Source: Fluoribacter gormanii (GTDB taxonomy: Bacteria > Pseudomonadota > Gammaproteobacteria > Legionellales > Legionellaceae). Taken from it: a DNA stretch of 64,000 nucleotides. The stretch is from the NCBI RefSeq assembly GCF_900156395.1, contig NZ_FTNL01000022.1, positions 1 to 64,000 on the forward strand, given 5' to 3'. The notes beneath the pieces are model-generated. The model saw nothing but the letters and a program-made list of their open reading frames with translations, was not told the DNA's origin and searched no databases. This document shows, piece by piece, positions 1 to 9,630 of this stretch (positions within the stretch are counted from its first letter, which is position 1; the number at the start of each line of letters is the position of its first letter). Both the position numbers and the translations under genes were made by a program.

Positions 1-48
1 GGAGATCCCTCACCCTCGCTGCGCTCGGGTTCGGGATGACGTGGGGAG
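1..48. repeat. Partial dispersed GATCCCTCAC...GGGATGACG repeat at window edge
   Basis: The first 48 bases carry GAGATCCCTCAC followed by a GC-rich stretch and GGGATGACG. This looks like half of a palindromic intergenic element of the kind often scattered through Legionella genomes. A related core (TAGATCCCTCAC...GGGGATGGCG) occurs near 26905-26933. The left half lies outside the window, so its full extent cannot be judged. Confidence 0.5.
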
Positions 49-301
49 TTACGTAAAATGTAACTCATTCAACAAAGTGCATATGGTTTCAGAAATTTTG
101 AAAATTATAAAGTTTGTGTTAGGGGCTGCGGCTGATTATAGCTTCCCCCTTAAATGGGGAAGAGGCTTTGTGTTCTTGATTAGTGCCCCCTGAAATGGGG
201 AATAGTCGGGTTCCATCGCAAAATGAAAAAAATTTAACGAAAAGGTTATGGGTTTAGAAATTTGAAAATCTCGGGAATTCACCGTAAGTGGTTGGTTCTC
301 A
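49..301. other. Intergenic, two short C/G-run inverted repeats, no gene seen
   Basis: No coding region is visible. Around 139-160 and 184-205 there are two similar short inverted repeats, each a run of C, a spacer of AAATG type and a run of G (CTTCCCCCTTAAATGGGGAAG and a degenerate second copy). They look like duplicated hairpins. Their role is unknown. Confidence 0.3.
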
Positions 302-377
<76 letters not shown>

Positions 378-805
378 CCGAGGGTTGCTATTAGACTCCT
401 ATAAGCGTTTTGAGTCAAGTGTTGAATGCAATTTTTTTTAAAAAAATCATTATTTTTTGATTTTAAAGGGTTCGCCTTTTGGGTGCTATTGCATTCGCTT
501 TTTTATATCACACTCTTTCTATAGTTAATTGGTTAATATTTGTCTTACTATTTGTTCATAATCAATGCGTTATGACCTAAATAAGATCGAAGTGTGGATT
601 GTTAATTAGTTTGGTTTTTATTTGCTCAGATTACTTGGGTGCAGGAAGAAATTTTGAAATTTTTTTTTGTTTTTTAATTTTTTTGAGTTTAACTGAACAA
701 TCCCGCAACTAATCTGCGGGATGTTGAATGCTACAAATTAGCAAATTACAGATAAGATTATTCGTCCTCATTTAATTTGGTTTTAATATTTATTTGTTTT
801 TTGAT
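378..805. other. AT-rich intergenic region, no gene seen
   Basis: About 430 bases between tRNA-Phe and yggX have no convincing reading frame. The region is very AT-rich with long T-runs around 660-690. The only clear structure is the hairpin at 700-722, listed separately. It should contain the promoter for the minus-strand tRNA, but no clear -35/-10 pair could be assigned. Confidence 0.4.
700..722 (-). terminator. Hairpin downstream of yggX
   Basis: ATCCCGCA pairs perfectly with TGCGGGAT across a 7-nt loop, about 85 bases past the yggX stop. No T-run follows on the minus strand, so it is a weak terminator candidate or only an RNA 3'-end hairpin. Confidence 0.3.
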
Positions 806-1072
806 TTATTCAGGAGTGTAACCTGCCGGTTTATCAGAGCCTTCACCAAAAAAATATTTTTGCATTTCTTCTTTTAAAAACTCACGGGCTTTAGCTTCCA
901 TTAAGTTCAGACGGTATTCGTTGATGATCATAGTTTGATGGGATAGCCACATATTCCAAGCTTGTTTTGATACCTCATTATAAATCCGTTCTCCTAATGC
1001 GCCAGGGAAGGGTGGTTTTAATAAGCCTTCGGCTTCTTGTTTTAACTTACAGCAATATACTGTTCTGGTCAT
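806..1072 (-). CDS. yggX: Probable Fe(2+)-trafficking protein YggX
   Basis: An 88-residue protein matching the YggX family along its length: MTRTVYC near the N-terminus, then EAEG, PFPG, LG-RIYNEVS, AW--W--HQTM-INE-RLN, and GYTPE at the C-terminus. YggX is a small cytosolic protein linked to iron handling and protection of Fe-S clusters from oxidation; Cys7 in the conserved start is the residue usually discussed. Cys15 and Cys16 would be extra to that. An in-frame ATG eight codons upstream also exists, but the ATG at 1072 is preferred: it gives the family N-terminus and has AGAGG about six bases before it. It is a single gene on the minus strand. Confidence 0.93.
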   Translation of the reverse strand: MTRTVYCCKLKQEAEGLLKPPFPGALGERIYNEVSKQAWNMWLSHQTMIINEYRLNLMEAKAREFLKEEMQKYFFGEGSDKPAGYTPE

Positions 1073-1154
1073 GTTTTGCCTCTTATTTCCAAACATATAA
1101 ACGCTGTATAGTTTACGTGTTATTCGGCAATTGTGTACTTAAAAATATTTATTT

Positions 1155-1712
1155 TTAATCTGAACGATGTTTTGCCTGCGCCAATAATATATGCTGGGAT
1201 AAAATTTGCTCCTGCTCGTTTGTTAATCCGTTAAAAGATACTGCTGTACGGTACGTATTTTCGTTTTGGTATTGACTATAGACTACGGTTCCTTCAACGA
1301 TTATGGGTATCATTTTGGGTTTAGTATAGATTACCAATTTTAACAGGGTTTTCTCTTTAATGAGCTCAGGTGTTTTAAATGCCATTCCACCTAGACTGAT
1401 ATTGACTTTGCGTAGCTGAATGGTATTTGTCATCAGCATTTGTCGTGATAAATAATCTATTTTGGCATTGAGCAGGTTAAGGTAATGGGCTATTGTTGGT
1501 TCTTTAAGTGCAATGACTTGAGTTAACTCAGCCAACTCATAATCAATTTCTTGAAAGTAATGTGCTGCTTCCAGGTATCGTTGCCCATTTTTTCCCAAAA
1601 GTTGATCCACAACTGTGCGATCAGGACACAGTTCCCCTGGTTCCATTATTCGGTAGTTAAAATAAATGTGATCTTCTACCCGAAAATGTTGACGTCTTTC
1701 ATGTATAGGCAT
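1155..1712 (-). CDS. PilZ domain protein with long helical insertion
   Basis: A 185-residue cytosolic protein with both PilZ signatures: RRxxxR near the N-terminus (R6-R11) and N104-I-S106-L-G-G109, the NxSxxG form of the second motif, followed by beta-strand-like sequence to about residue 165. PilZ domains bind c-di-GMP through these motifs. In ordinary PilZ domains the two motifs lie about 20-30 residues apart; here they are about 95 apart, separated by a helix-rich segment (residues 25-95). Such an insertion is known from tetrameric PilZ proteins, but assembly here is inference. GGAG precedes the ATG. It lies 46 bases after the large 1759-4386 gene on the same strand and may share its transcript. 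NarR in this window could influence the c-di-GMP pool it would read. Confidence 0.75.
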   Translation of the reverse strand: MPIHERRQHFRVEDHIYFNYRIMEPGELCPDRTVVDQLLGKNGQRYLEAAHYFQEIDYELAELTQVIALKEPTIAHYLNLLNAKIDYLSRQMLMTNTIQLRKVNISLGGMAFKTPELIKEKTLLKLVIYTKPKMIPIIVEGTVVYSQYQNENTYRTAVSFNGLTNEQEQILSQHILLAQAKHRSD

Positions 1713-1758
1713 ATTAGCTCCATTAACTGCATTTTAGTAAACAAGTCTCCTTGACTTA

Positions 1759-4386
1759 TCAATTACATGACATTCTTATTGGTTCTTCTTGTATCATATC
1801 CAATGTTGATGAGTTCGGTGATGATTTTGCTATCCAATCATCTTCTTTTTTCTCGTGTTTTGTTTCAGTGATATCTGTTGATTCAGGGTGATTCAACTCA
1901 TTGTGCTGCAAACTTGTTGTTAAAACGTGCATCCACGGCATAAAAACCGCTTCAAATTGTGGCATTACTTTTTTCGCAGAGCTCGAGAGCATTCGACTCT
2001 GATGTTGTGCTTGAGTGTAATTTGTAGCAGTTTCTGCTCTGAGGATGCATTCGTCCAGAAAGCCTGTGAATAATTGATCCGTAATTTTATCGTGTTTTAC
2101 AGCCTCTAATACTACCGAATTAAATTCAGATACTCTATCCAGCTTCAAAGCAGCAATAAATGCTCCATTTAAATTCATTGGGATTTTTAAAGGAGGCATC
2201 AGCTTTTGCAATTGTTGTTGTGCGTCAAAAAAGAATTTTTTAATGACGTGCATGCCAAAACCTCTATCATAGGCTGCGTCAATGAGTTCTTTGAGTTGTT
2301 TCTCGGTCTCTGTGATGCATTTCAATTTTTCATCAGCCGAAATCATGGAGTTCATTTTTTCACGATAGGTTCTAATCGTGTTCATCACATAAGTTCTGTT
2401 TCCGGCGTTATAAGCGTCCTTGATGATCGCCAAATCAACTGGATCCAAATAGTTTGTAGAAGATTCCAGGACTAACTGATGCTCGGGATGGAGCAAGTCT
2501 TCCCTTAAAGCTGCCAAATGATCTTTACTGAGGGTTATTGTTTTGGCGGAAGTAGTTGTAATCGAATCACCTCCACCACGTCGCTTAATAAAATCCAACA
2601 TGGCCACAGAGACTTTGTCACTAAAAGTCAGTTGTATTAAGTCATCACCGAGGTCATCTATTTTCTTAATTTTATTCTGTTGTCTGTGTGTCCAGGGATA
2701 TTTAAAAGGGCGGCCATCGTCACTAAATAATATGGGATTATGGAGTAACTTTTCAAAAATTAAGGCTTGTCTTATCTCAAGAAATCCGGCATTTCCTGTC
2801 GTTTGTGGCAGCATATCTTCAATAGACTGAAGGCGTTCCATTATTCTTGCTCGTAGTGTTTCTGCATCCTTCTCAAGAACGACCAAGTCGCTTAAACAGG
2901 TAGTTAATTCACTTTGTTTTTCGATGATTAGTGGTTTTTTAAATTGTCGTTTAATTCGGAGTTGTTGCTTGTGATGCTGCCATGCAATATGACTGATATA
3001 TTGAATTATTTTATCGCTTATTGAGAGCAACTGTACGATGCTTTGAAATTTGGAATGCATGGATGAGTCTTCAATGATGGTACGATTGCGCCCCAAACCA
3101 TGGCGAGTATGTTTTATAAGAAATTCTCCAGGTATAAGACACAAGCGTGAATCAAGAATAAATTTGTGGGTCTCCATAATCGATTGATCAAAAATAAAAA
3201 GTGATTTCGCCTTTCTTAATGCCTTGTTTTGACAGTTACCACCTATTGTATCGGTATCACTACATAGGTAAAGTAAACCGAGCACATTACCAAAATCATT
3301 AATAAAGCAATCAGCTTGAAAACCTTCGCCCAAGGGTTTAATAGTTGAGTAATGAGTATACGTTTTTCCGGCTAGCCATGCATAGAATGTTTTTCCTAAA
3401 GAAAACTCACTAAGCAAACGAATATCTTCAAAAGGAATAAATAATGCAGGATGTCCATTATGGGAAATTGTGGTTGCAGCAGTAGTATCTAATTCCAGTA
3501 ATCGGGAAATATTGAGAGCCATGGCTTCATGTTGTACTTCCTTGATATCACCATGTTTGGGTAATTTTATAATTGCTTGGGTACTGAGCTTATAGTGCTC
3601 TCTTTCAGTAATATAGTCCTCAATGCTTAAACCTTCTGCTCTATTACATAGACGTGACAATTGCTGTTTTACACTCTCTAAACTGATTAACGAGATTTTC
3701 TCTGTCACACCACCTACGTTTTCATTTAAGGTACAATAGCAGCGGTCTGGTCCATTGTCCTGAGCAATATTGATTCGTTTCAATTCATTTACTTTATTGA
3801 GATCAAGGAGGATGTTTAATTTTTTTTCTGCCTCTTCTCTTTCTGAATTATCATTGGATAGCCGTTCTATCTCTTCCTCATGGCGTTGAATTAATGCTGT
3901 AATTTGTAATAAGTTGGATGCATCAAAAGGTTTTGCTTCTGGAAAGGTTTGTATCAGGGTATAAAGCTTTGCTCTACTATTGACTATTAAATCATCTAAC
4001 TCAGCATCAACATCTTGAGGTATACTGGTTGGGCGTTCGTAGTAATTATCTTTGGGTAATCGAATAATGTCATGTGCGTTCAGGGTGTAGCGTATGCCTT
4101 CTTCTGCTTTCTTGAGATCAACGCTTTTTAGTAGAGGAGGTGAGCCTCCTTTTTCAAAAGTAGCAGAATATTTAATGACACCACAAAACTCCCGCCACTG
4201 ATCTTGGTCTGTTTCCAGAGTTTGCAGGTTAAATAAGTCATTATTATGAAGATCAATATGATCTAATAATTTGTGCAGATCGGTATAAAGAGCCAGATCC
4301 ATGTCTTGCAGCTCCACTGCAACAGGATTTTCACTTTCTTCTTTTAAAAAGCGTTTAATAATCCTGTTTTTTTGCTCCAACTCCAT
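1759..4386 (-). CDS. Large predicted effector with atypical kinase-like core
   Basis: An 875-residue protein I do not recognise by name. It has no signal peptide or membrane segment. Residues 270-405 contain a motif series that fits a divergent protein/phosphoinositide-kinase fold: a VAIK-like strand AIIKLP (K274), a helix with E287, a hinge-like ALFIPFE (314-320), D379-T-I-G-G-N384 with the D-x4-N spacing of a catalytic loop, and LFIFD400 in the place of DFG. This reading is inference. Residues 165-205 and 470-520 are likely coiled coil. The C-terminal 45 residues are acidic and polar, as in many Dot/Icm translocation signals. AAGGAT precedes the ATG. It lies next to another kinase-like effector gene (4618-6990) on the same strand, 231 bases downstream of it. 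No other function can be assigned. Confidence 0.6.
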   Translation of the reverse strand: MELEQKNRIIKRFLKEESENPVAVELQDMDLALYTDLHKLLDHIDLHNNDLFNLQTLETDQDQWREFCGVIKYSATFEKGGSPPLLKSVDLKKAEEGIRYTLNAHDIIRLPKDNYYERPTSIPQDVDAELDDLIVNSRAKLYTLIQTFPEAKPFDASNLLQITALIQRHEEEIERLSNDNSEREEAEKKLNILLDLNKVNELKRINIAQDNGPDRCYCTLNENVGGVTEKISLISLESVKQQLSRLCNRAEGLSIEDYITEREHYKLSTQAIIKLPKHGDIKEVQHEAMALNISRLLELDTTAATTISHNGHPALFIPFEDIRLLSEFSLGKTFYAWLAGKTYTHYSTIKPLGEGFQADCFINDFGNVLGLLYLCSDTDTIGGNCQNKALRKAKSLFIFDQSIMETHKFILDSRLCLIPGEFLIKHTRHGLGRNRTIIEDSSMHSKFQSIVQLLSISDKIIQYISHIAWQHHKQQLRIKRQFKKPLIIEKQSELTTCLSDLVVLEKDAETLRARIMERLQSIEDMLPQTTGNAGFLEIRQALIFEKLLHNPILFSDDGRPFKYPWTHRQQNKIKKIDDLGDDLIQLTFSDKVSVAMLDFIKRRGGGDSITTTSAKTITLSKDHLAALREDLLHPEHQLVLESSTNYLDPVDLAIIKDAYNAGNRTYVMNTIRTYREKMNSMISADEKLKCITETEKQLKELIDAAYDRGFGMHVIKKFFFDAQQQLQKLMPPLKIPMNLNGAFIAALKLDRVSEFNSVVLEAVKHDKITDQLFTGFLDECILRAETATNYTQAQHQSRMLSSSAKKVMPQFEAVFMPWMHVLTTSLQHNELNHPESTDITETKHEKKEDDWIAKSSPNSSTLDMIQEEPIRMSCN

Positions 4387-4502
4387 TGGTTATATCCTTA
4401 TCAAACCAATTTGACCTATTTATAAATATAGACAACTTTTACATTTTTGGTCAAAAAGTGCATTAGGGATTTCCGTATAATAATCAATACAAATACAGAT
4501 GA

Positions 4503-4526
4503 AAACTAGGGGCTGTCAAAAGCCCC
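4503..4526 (-). terminator. Terminator-like hairpin after the kinase-like gene
   Basis: GGGGCT (4509-4514) pairs with AGCCCC (4521-4526) around a 6-nt loop. On the minus strand it is followed by TAGTTTTC, a weak T-tract. It lies about 90 bases past the stop of the 4618-6990 gene and would end that transcript before the next gene. Confidence 0.5.
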
Positions 4527-4617
4527 ATAGTGATTTAATTTTTTTGATTCAGTTTAAGTACCAAAAACAAGTGCTGATAAAGAGCGCTCTTCCCTGAGTT
4601 CTTAACAATTTTTATTG

Positions 4618-6990
4618 CTATATATGGACACCTACACTTTCTTGGTGATTTGCTGCTTGAGGCAAAGGTTGCTGAAAAATCTCCTCAATTCGAGGATGAT
4701 GTGATCTTATCTCGCCACGGAAGAGGGTGGAGCCGACTCGATGAATAGACCTTCTTTTAGCATGTGGGTCGTCTATGTCCTTGAAGCCTTTTGCAAGCGC
4801 TGCAAAAAAACTATAGTTTTCTGCAAGAGTAACGGATGTGTTTCTCTTATGTTGGGGTTTTTCTTCAGTTTGAGATGTAGATTTTTGGGGCTCGGTGGCA
4901 GGTACATCAGCCGATCTTTCCAAAGAAGAAGCGGTTTTTTCTGATTGTTTAGTATCTTTTTTCTTTACAATCATTGTTCCAGAGGGTAGTAGATCCTCGT
5001 CTAATTCTTCTTCTTTTTCTTTTTTTAGCGAGGGGGATTGCGAATTTTTTGGTGCTTCTGTTGCATCAAAAGCTTCCTCTTCCTCACGGATTGTTAATGC
5101 TCTTATCTCATCAAAATGTGCTTGAAAGTAGTCTTTAAAGTGATTTGCTTCAGTAACGCCCAAACTGTCAAGTTCATCTGCAGGCAAGAACTCAAAATGA
5201 ACAAAATGAGTGCGAAAGTTTTCATCATTATAGTCCAGTGGAATCTTTATCTTGTCTGCTGTGGTTACTCGTGCAACTCTGAAATAACCAAAGGAGAGCT
5301 TATGGACCATTTTTCTCCACCAGCTTGCAGCGTTCCAATCATTGATTAAAAGGGCTGCTTCAATATGTTGAGATATTCCGGAAAAATATTGTTTTGAATA
5401 ATTTTGATAGCATTTTGCCGCTAACTTTTCAGCGATATGGTTTAAACGAGGTTCTCCAGGATTGCGATCTGAAATGGCAGAAAAAACTACGTTTGCTCGT
5501 TTCAAATAGTTTATGCCTTCGAACTCATTGGAATTCAGGAGTTTTTTAACCTCAATTAATTCACGCTCTATACCCAAGGTTTCTGAAGATAATTCCAGTT
5601 CAAGATGTTGATAGAACAGTTCGGTGTTATGATTGAGGAAGGGTAGTAATCTCTTGAATTGTTCTATTGTAAGCCTTTTTCCTTCTTCAAAGCGCGTTAG
5701 TTCGTCAATAAGTATGGACAAGTTAGTAATGGCACGATTGGGCTTGTGAAAATGAGCAAGTACACTACTTTGTACCTCACCAGCCATTTTGGGTTTTTTA
5801 CCAAGTTGGGCCACAATCAGAAATTCTTTGAGGGCTTTACCCATTTGATATGACATCAATTGTTCCATGTCGATGCGAGTCGTGCGCGCTTTAGGGGTGT
5901 AATTTTCACACTCCTCATCGAGACAAGCCAGATATTGCGGCGGCGCATAACGCGGAGAACAGCGTAAGTTATTTGCAAGAGGGTTAGCGGAACGGACAAA
6001 AGCTTTGCGATCACTGACCAGTAGTTTGTTATTGTGTACCAAAAAATTACTTAATTTAATATCAGGATGATAGGCACCTGCTTCTTTGAGTTGGAGGCAA
6101 AAATCATTAATCTGATTAAAATAATATTTAGCTGTTGCCGCGATTATTTGTTGTGAGGCGCCTTTTAGTTTTTTTGCGACGTGAATTAAACTTCCTTGCT
6201 CAGCAAATTGGCTTATCACCACGGGTTTGTATTCAATTTCTTGATGATCTTCCGTTTTGAATTGCATCATAAAAAGCGCCGCATCATTAACGAAATATTT
6301 TGCTACTGGAAACGAGTGAAGATCTTGTTCAAAACTTAAATCATTTCGATCTTCTACGCGTAAAACAAGATATTTCTTCCAACGTTTCATTTTGAATTTA
6401 TAGTTGTGATTATTGACTTGTTTTTTACCTAGAGGTTCTGTCGTATATTCAGAACTTTTGAGATCACTTTCCCCTTTAATGGCACTGATTTTTTCTTTGG
6501 CCAGGTGTAAAATTTGCGCATGCTCATCCAGATTCGCTTTCAGAACGGGATCACGCTCTGCCAATCGATTCAGACGATAACTTATGTTCAAAAATTGTTC
6601 TTTTACATGGTTATCAAAAGGCTCATTGCTTTTTAGTAATGCATCACGTTTTTGCATGAGCTGATAGATGTCTTCGTCTTCCTTTACTTTTAATTCAGGC
6701 GTTGCTCTTTGCTTTGCTACTGCTTTTGCAAATTGGAACCCTTTGAAAAGGAATGAGCCGTCAGGATTTATTCCATGAGCTTTAAGATGGGTTTGCCAAC
6801 TTTCATTATCGCTTGCTGCTAGCCACTTATATTCTCCCTCAGATATGGGGGTTGCATTGATGGCATAATTGATTTTTTGTAACTGGAATAAGCGCTGGAT
6901 TTCATCTTCGGCGGGTATTTTATTAAATTCCTGTATCAGTCTTCTTAGCTTTCGATGTTTCGCACTAATTGGTTCTATTTTTAATCTCAC
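4618..6990 (-). CDS. Eukaryotic-like Ser/Thr protein kinase, predicted Dot/Icm effector
   Basis: A 790-residue protein with an N-terminal helical region (1-190), a protein-kinase-like core (about 195-440), a helical middle and a disordered tail. The catalytic loop reads H308-P-D310-I-K312-L-S-N315 and the metal-binding D327 sits in VSDRKAF in place of DFG. The strand expected to hold the ATP-binding lysine reads YLVLRVE, so R211 may replace it. Legionella translocates several such kinases (LegK family); no membrane segment or signal peptide is present. The tail holds an acidic-basic block, then S-G671-T672-M673-I-V followed by three lysines, resembling the phospho-threonine linker motifs of Hippo-pathway MST kinases. 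It starts at GTG with GGAG seven bases upstream. The relation to any particular LegK is not settled. Confidence 0.7.
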   Translation of the reverse strand: MRLKIEPISAKHRKLRRLIQEFNKIPAEDEIQRLFQLQKINYAINATPISEGEYKWLAASDNESWQTHLKAHGINPDGSFLFKGFQFAKAVAKQRATPELKVKEDEDIYQLMQKRDALLKSNEPFDNHVKEQFLNISYRLNRLAERDPVLKANLDEHAQILHLAKEKISAIKGESDLKSSEYTTEPLGKKQVNNHNYKFKMKRWKKYLVLRVEDRNDLSFEQDLHSFPVAKYFVNDAALFMMQFKTEDHQEIEYKPVVISQFAEQGSLIHVAKKLKGASQQIIAATAKYYFNQINDFCLQLKEAGAYHPDIKLSNFLVHNNKLLVSDRKAFVRSANPLANNLRCSPRYAPPQYLACLDEECENYTPKARTTRIDMEQLMSYQMGKALKEFLIVAQLGKKPKMAGEVQSSVLAHFHKPNRAITNLSILIDELTRFEEGKRLTIEQFKRLLPFLNHNTELFYQHLELELSSETLGIERELIEVKKLLNSNEFEGINYLKRANVVFSAISDRNPGEPRLNHIAEKLAAKCYQNYSKQYFSGISQHIEAALLINDWNAASWWRKMVHKLSFGYFRVARVTTADKIKIPLDYNDENFRTHFVHFEFLPADELDSLGVTEANHFKDYFQAHFDEIRALTIREEEEAFDATEAPKNSQSPSLKKEKEEELDEDLLPSGTMIVKKKDTKQSEKTASSLERSADVPATEPQKSTSQTEEKPQHKRNTSVTLAENYSFFAALAKGFKDIDDPHAKRRSIHRVGSTLFRGEIRSHHPRIEEIFQQPLPQAANHQESVGVHI

Positions 6991-7348
6991 GGGTACTCCA
7001 ACGTCAAAAATCAGAAAAAATGGAGTTAATATTTATTTTCACTATGAGATTCCATTTCCTTGTGACAAGTTAAGAAAAAATTAGTGAGAATTAAAATATC
7101 ACTCGCATCAGTATTTTTAAAAAATGCGTAAAATTACAACATAGTCCTGTTGATGTTTCAAGAATTAAAATTGAGCAGAAGGTGAATAATTGCATCATAT
7201 TGATTTTTATAAATTTATAACATATTCATTAAGGCATTTCAGTTTATTAAGACTCCTTTAGATGATGCAATTACTAAGAAAATTACTATCTTAAATAGTC
7301 TGTTTTATGATTTAATATTTACTATTTCCAGTATAAGAAAGGTTTCTC
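6991..7348. other. AT-rich divergent intergenic region
   Basis: About 358 bases separate the minus-strand kinase gene from plus-strand fdxA, so promoters in both directions must lie here. TATGAT at 7306-7311 with TTACTA 17 bases upstream is a weak candidate -10/-35 pair for fdxA. No open reading frame of worth, hairpin or repeat was noticed. Confidence 0.35.
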
Positions 7349-7678
7349 ATGACTTTTGTAGTAACAGAAAGTTGTATTAAGTGTAAGTACACTGATTGCG
7401 TTGAAGTATGTCCCGTTGATTGTTTTTATGAGGGACCGAATTTTTTGGTGATTCATCCCGATGAATGCATCGATTGTGCTTTGTGTGAGCCTGAATGTCC
7501 GGTCAATGCGATTGTTTCGGAAGATGATTTAACCCCCGAGCAGCAGCAATTTAAAGAATTAAATGCGGAGCTTGCTAAAACATGGCCTAATATTACTGCT
7601 AAAAAAGATGCGCCTGCTGATGCCAAAGATTGGGACGAGGTTAAGGATAAACTTCAATATTTACAAAAAGAGTGGTAG
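7349..7678 (+). CDS. fdxA: Ferredoxin FdxA (7Fe, 3Fe-4S plus 4Fe-4S)
   Basis: A 109-residue soluble electron carrier of the Azotobacter ferredoxin I type. Cysteines at 9, 12, 17, 21 and 25 form the N-terminal cluster region and C40-x2-C43-x2-C46-x3-C50-P is a classic 4Fe-4S motif; C50-P-V plus the N-terminal C-x7-C pattern fits a mixed 3Fe/4Fe protein. Length is typical, and the roughly 50-residue C-terminal extension (rich in D, K and A) is usual for this class. AAAGG precedes the ATG. The stop codon overlaps the start of the following Fe-S helicase by seven bases, so the two are co-translated. The physiological redox partner is not shown by sequence. Confidence 0.93.
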   Translation: MTFVVTESCIKCKYTDCVEVCPVDCFYEGPNFLVIHPDECIDCALCEPECPVNAIVSEDDLTPEQQQFKELNAELAKTWPNITAKKDAPADAKDWDEVKDKLQYLQKEW

Positions 7679-9630
7679 AAATCACTTCGCTTGCTGAATC
7701 ATGTCAGCGCTTTCTTGGTGAGAAAGGACGACTTTCCACTGCCATTCCCGGATTTGTGGCGCGTAAGCCACAGTCCGATTTGGCGGTGGCAATCGCAACG
7801 GCAATTGAAGAGAAATCAATTTTAATTGCTGAAGCAGGCACAGGGACCGGTAAGACGTTTGCCTATTTGCTCCCTTGTTTGTTAAGTGGAAAAAAAGCCC
7901 TCATTTCTACAGCAACCAAAACCTTACAAGATCAACTCTATCAAAAAGACTTACCCACTTTAGTAAGGGCCATGGGGCTATCTGCGCGAATCCAAAATCT
8001 CAAGGGCCGATCGAATTATATCTGTCAATATCGCGTTGAATTGCACTCCGAAGAAGGGCAATTTCAAACCCCGCAATGTGCCCATGAAGTCGCACATGTT
8101 CGCAGTAAGTTATCACAAATGATAAACGGTGATCGATCTGAATTGCCTGAGTTGAGTGAAGATTCCCCGGTTTGGCATTATGTGACTTCAACAGTGGATA
8201 ATTGCCTGGGTATTGAATGCCCGAATCACGAAACATGCTTTTTACTTAAGGCTCGTAAACGTGCACTGGATGCGGATATAGTCGTGATTAATCATCATCT
8301 TTTTTTCGCTGATTCACGGTTGAAAGAAGAAGGATTTGGCGAGTTATTACCTGGTGTTGATGTAGTTATTTTTGATGAGGCGCATCAACTTGCTGAAATA
8401 GCCACGCATTTTAATGGAGAGCGAATCGGAACACGTCAATTTGGCGATCTCCTGGATGATCTTATCAAAGAATGGCCTGCTGTAGATCTTGCAAATCAAC
8501 CTTTGAAAGCATTAAGCCATAAAGCAGATAGATTAATGGATGAGTTGGTGAGTAGTTTGCCCGGGATGGATGACCGAATCAGTTGGGAAGAACTAAAATA
8601 CAACAAATCCTTTATGAGTGCCTGGAGTGAGTGGTTGGCATTAAAAGACGAGGTGATGGAATGTTTCAGCGATCTTTCACTGTCTGAATTTCCTGGTCTT
8701 GCGCGATGTAAAGAGCGCTTGATAGAGCTGACTCGGGTCTTATTATTTTTTGCTCAAGAAAATAACAATCAAATACGTTGGCTCGAACGTTTTAAACATA
8801 CTTTAGTTTTTCACGTCACTCCATATGATGTTGCTGAGCCATTCAGCAATTTACTCAAGCGCCAAGATAGTACATATGTGTTTACCTCAGCCACTTTAAC
8901 GATAGCAGACTCTTTTGATTGCTTTTGTAAACCATTAGGATTGCTTGAAGCGAAGACTTTATTATTACCGAGTCCTTTTGATTATCGACAACAAGCATTG
9001 TTGTATTTGCCCAGGGGATTACCCGATCCTAAGGATTCAACTTATTATGAATTATTAGTATCTCGGGCCATTCCTCTCATCGATGCTTTGGGGGGCCGTT
9101 GCTTTATTCTCTTTACCAGTCATAAAGCGTTAAAACAAGTTGCTCAAATGATGGGCAATATTTTAAACTATCCCTTATTAATTCAGGGAACAGAAGCGAA
9201 ACCCATTTTACTGGAGCGTTTTAGGCAATTAGGTAATGCTGTTTTATTGGGTACAGCAACTTTTTGGGAAGGGGTGGATGTGAAAGGTGAGGCCCTTTCT
9301 TGTGTTATTATTGATAAACTCCCTTTTTCTAGCCCGGCTGATCCGGTGGTTCGCGGGAGAATGGCTTATTTAAAAGAAAAAGGTTTGTCCGGTTTTGATG
9401 AATTATCTTTACCTGGAGCTGTGATTGCTTTAAAGCAAGGGGTAGGGCGTTTAATTCGCGATAATACCGATAAGGGTGTTTTAATGATTGCAGATCCCCG
9501 CCTGACCAGCAGAGACTATGGTGGCCGTATCCTGGCCAGCTTGCCGCAATTGCCAAAAACTCGCGATGAGCAAAAAGTGCTTAACTTTATTAAAGAATTA
9601 GAGCTGGATTATGAAACTGTTAGCGATTGA
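7672..9630 (+). CDS. yoaA: ATP-dependent Fe-S helicase, YoaA/DinG family
   Basis: A 652-residue superfamily 2 helicase of the XPD/DinG group. Walker A is EAGTGTGKT (K61), the DEAH box is at D235-H238, and four cysteines (C118, C178, C183, C189) between them fit the family's 4Fe-4S cluster. Later motifs include TSATL, the [11 protein letters not shown] segment and QGVGRLIR. Length is nearer YoaA (about 640) than DinG (about 715). The role is 5'-3' DNA unwinding in repair. The start is GTG at 7672, overlapping the last codons of fdxA; no strong Shine-Dalgarno is present apart from the purine-rich fdxA end, suggesting translational coupling. Its 3' end overlaps tsaB by 20 bases. Confidence 0.9.
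   Translation: MVEITSLAESCQRFLGEKGRLSTAIPGFVARKPQSDLAVAIATAIEEKSILIAEAGTGTGKTFAYLLPCLLSGKKALISTATKTLQDQLYQKDLPTLVRAMGLSARIQNLKGRSNYICQYRVELHSEEGQFQTPQCAHEVAHVRSKLSQMINGDRSELPELSEDSPVWHYVTSTVDNCLGIECPNHETCFLLKARKRALDADIVVINHHLFFADSRLKEEGFGELLPGVDVVIFDEAHQLAEIATHFNGERIGTRQFGDLLDDLIKEWPAVDLANQPLKALSHKADRLMDELVSSLPGMDDRISWEELKYNKSFMSAWSEWLALKDEVMECFSDLSLSEFPGLARCKERLIELTRVLLFFAQENNNQIRWLERFKHTLVFHVTPYDVAEPFSNLLKRQDSTYVFTSATLTIADSFDCFCKPLGLLEAKTLLLPSPFDYRQQALLYLPRGLPDPKDSTYYELLVSRAIPLIDALGGRCFILFTSHKALKQVAQMMGNILNYPLLIQGTEAKPILLERFRQLGNAVLLGTATFWEGVDVKGEALSCVIIDKLPFSSPADPVVRGRMAYLKEKGLSGFDELSLPGAVIALKQGVGRLIRDNTDKGVLMIADPRLTSRDYGGRILASLPQLPKTRDEQKVLNFIKELELDYETVSD

Noticed and set aside
967-1158. 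63-codon plus-strand ORF over yggX
   Set aside because: Antisense to a well conserved gene, no ribosome site and no recognisable product.
4741-5125. Plus-strand ORFs over the kinase gene tail
   Set aside because: They are antisense shadows of low-complexity acidic/basic codons and resemble no protein.
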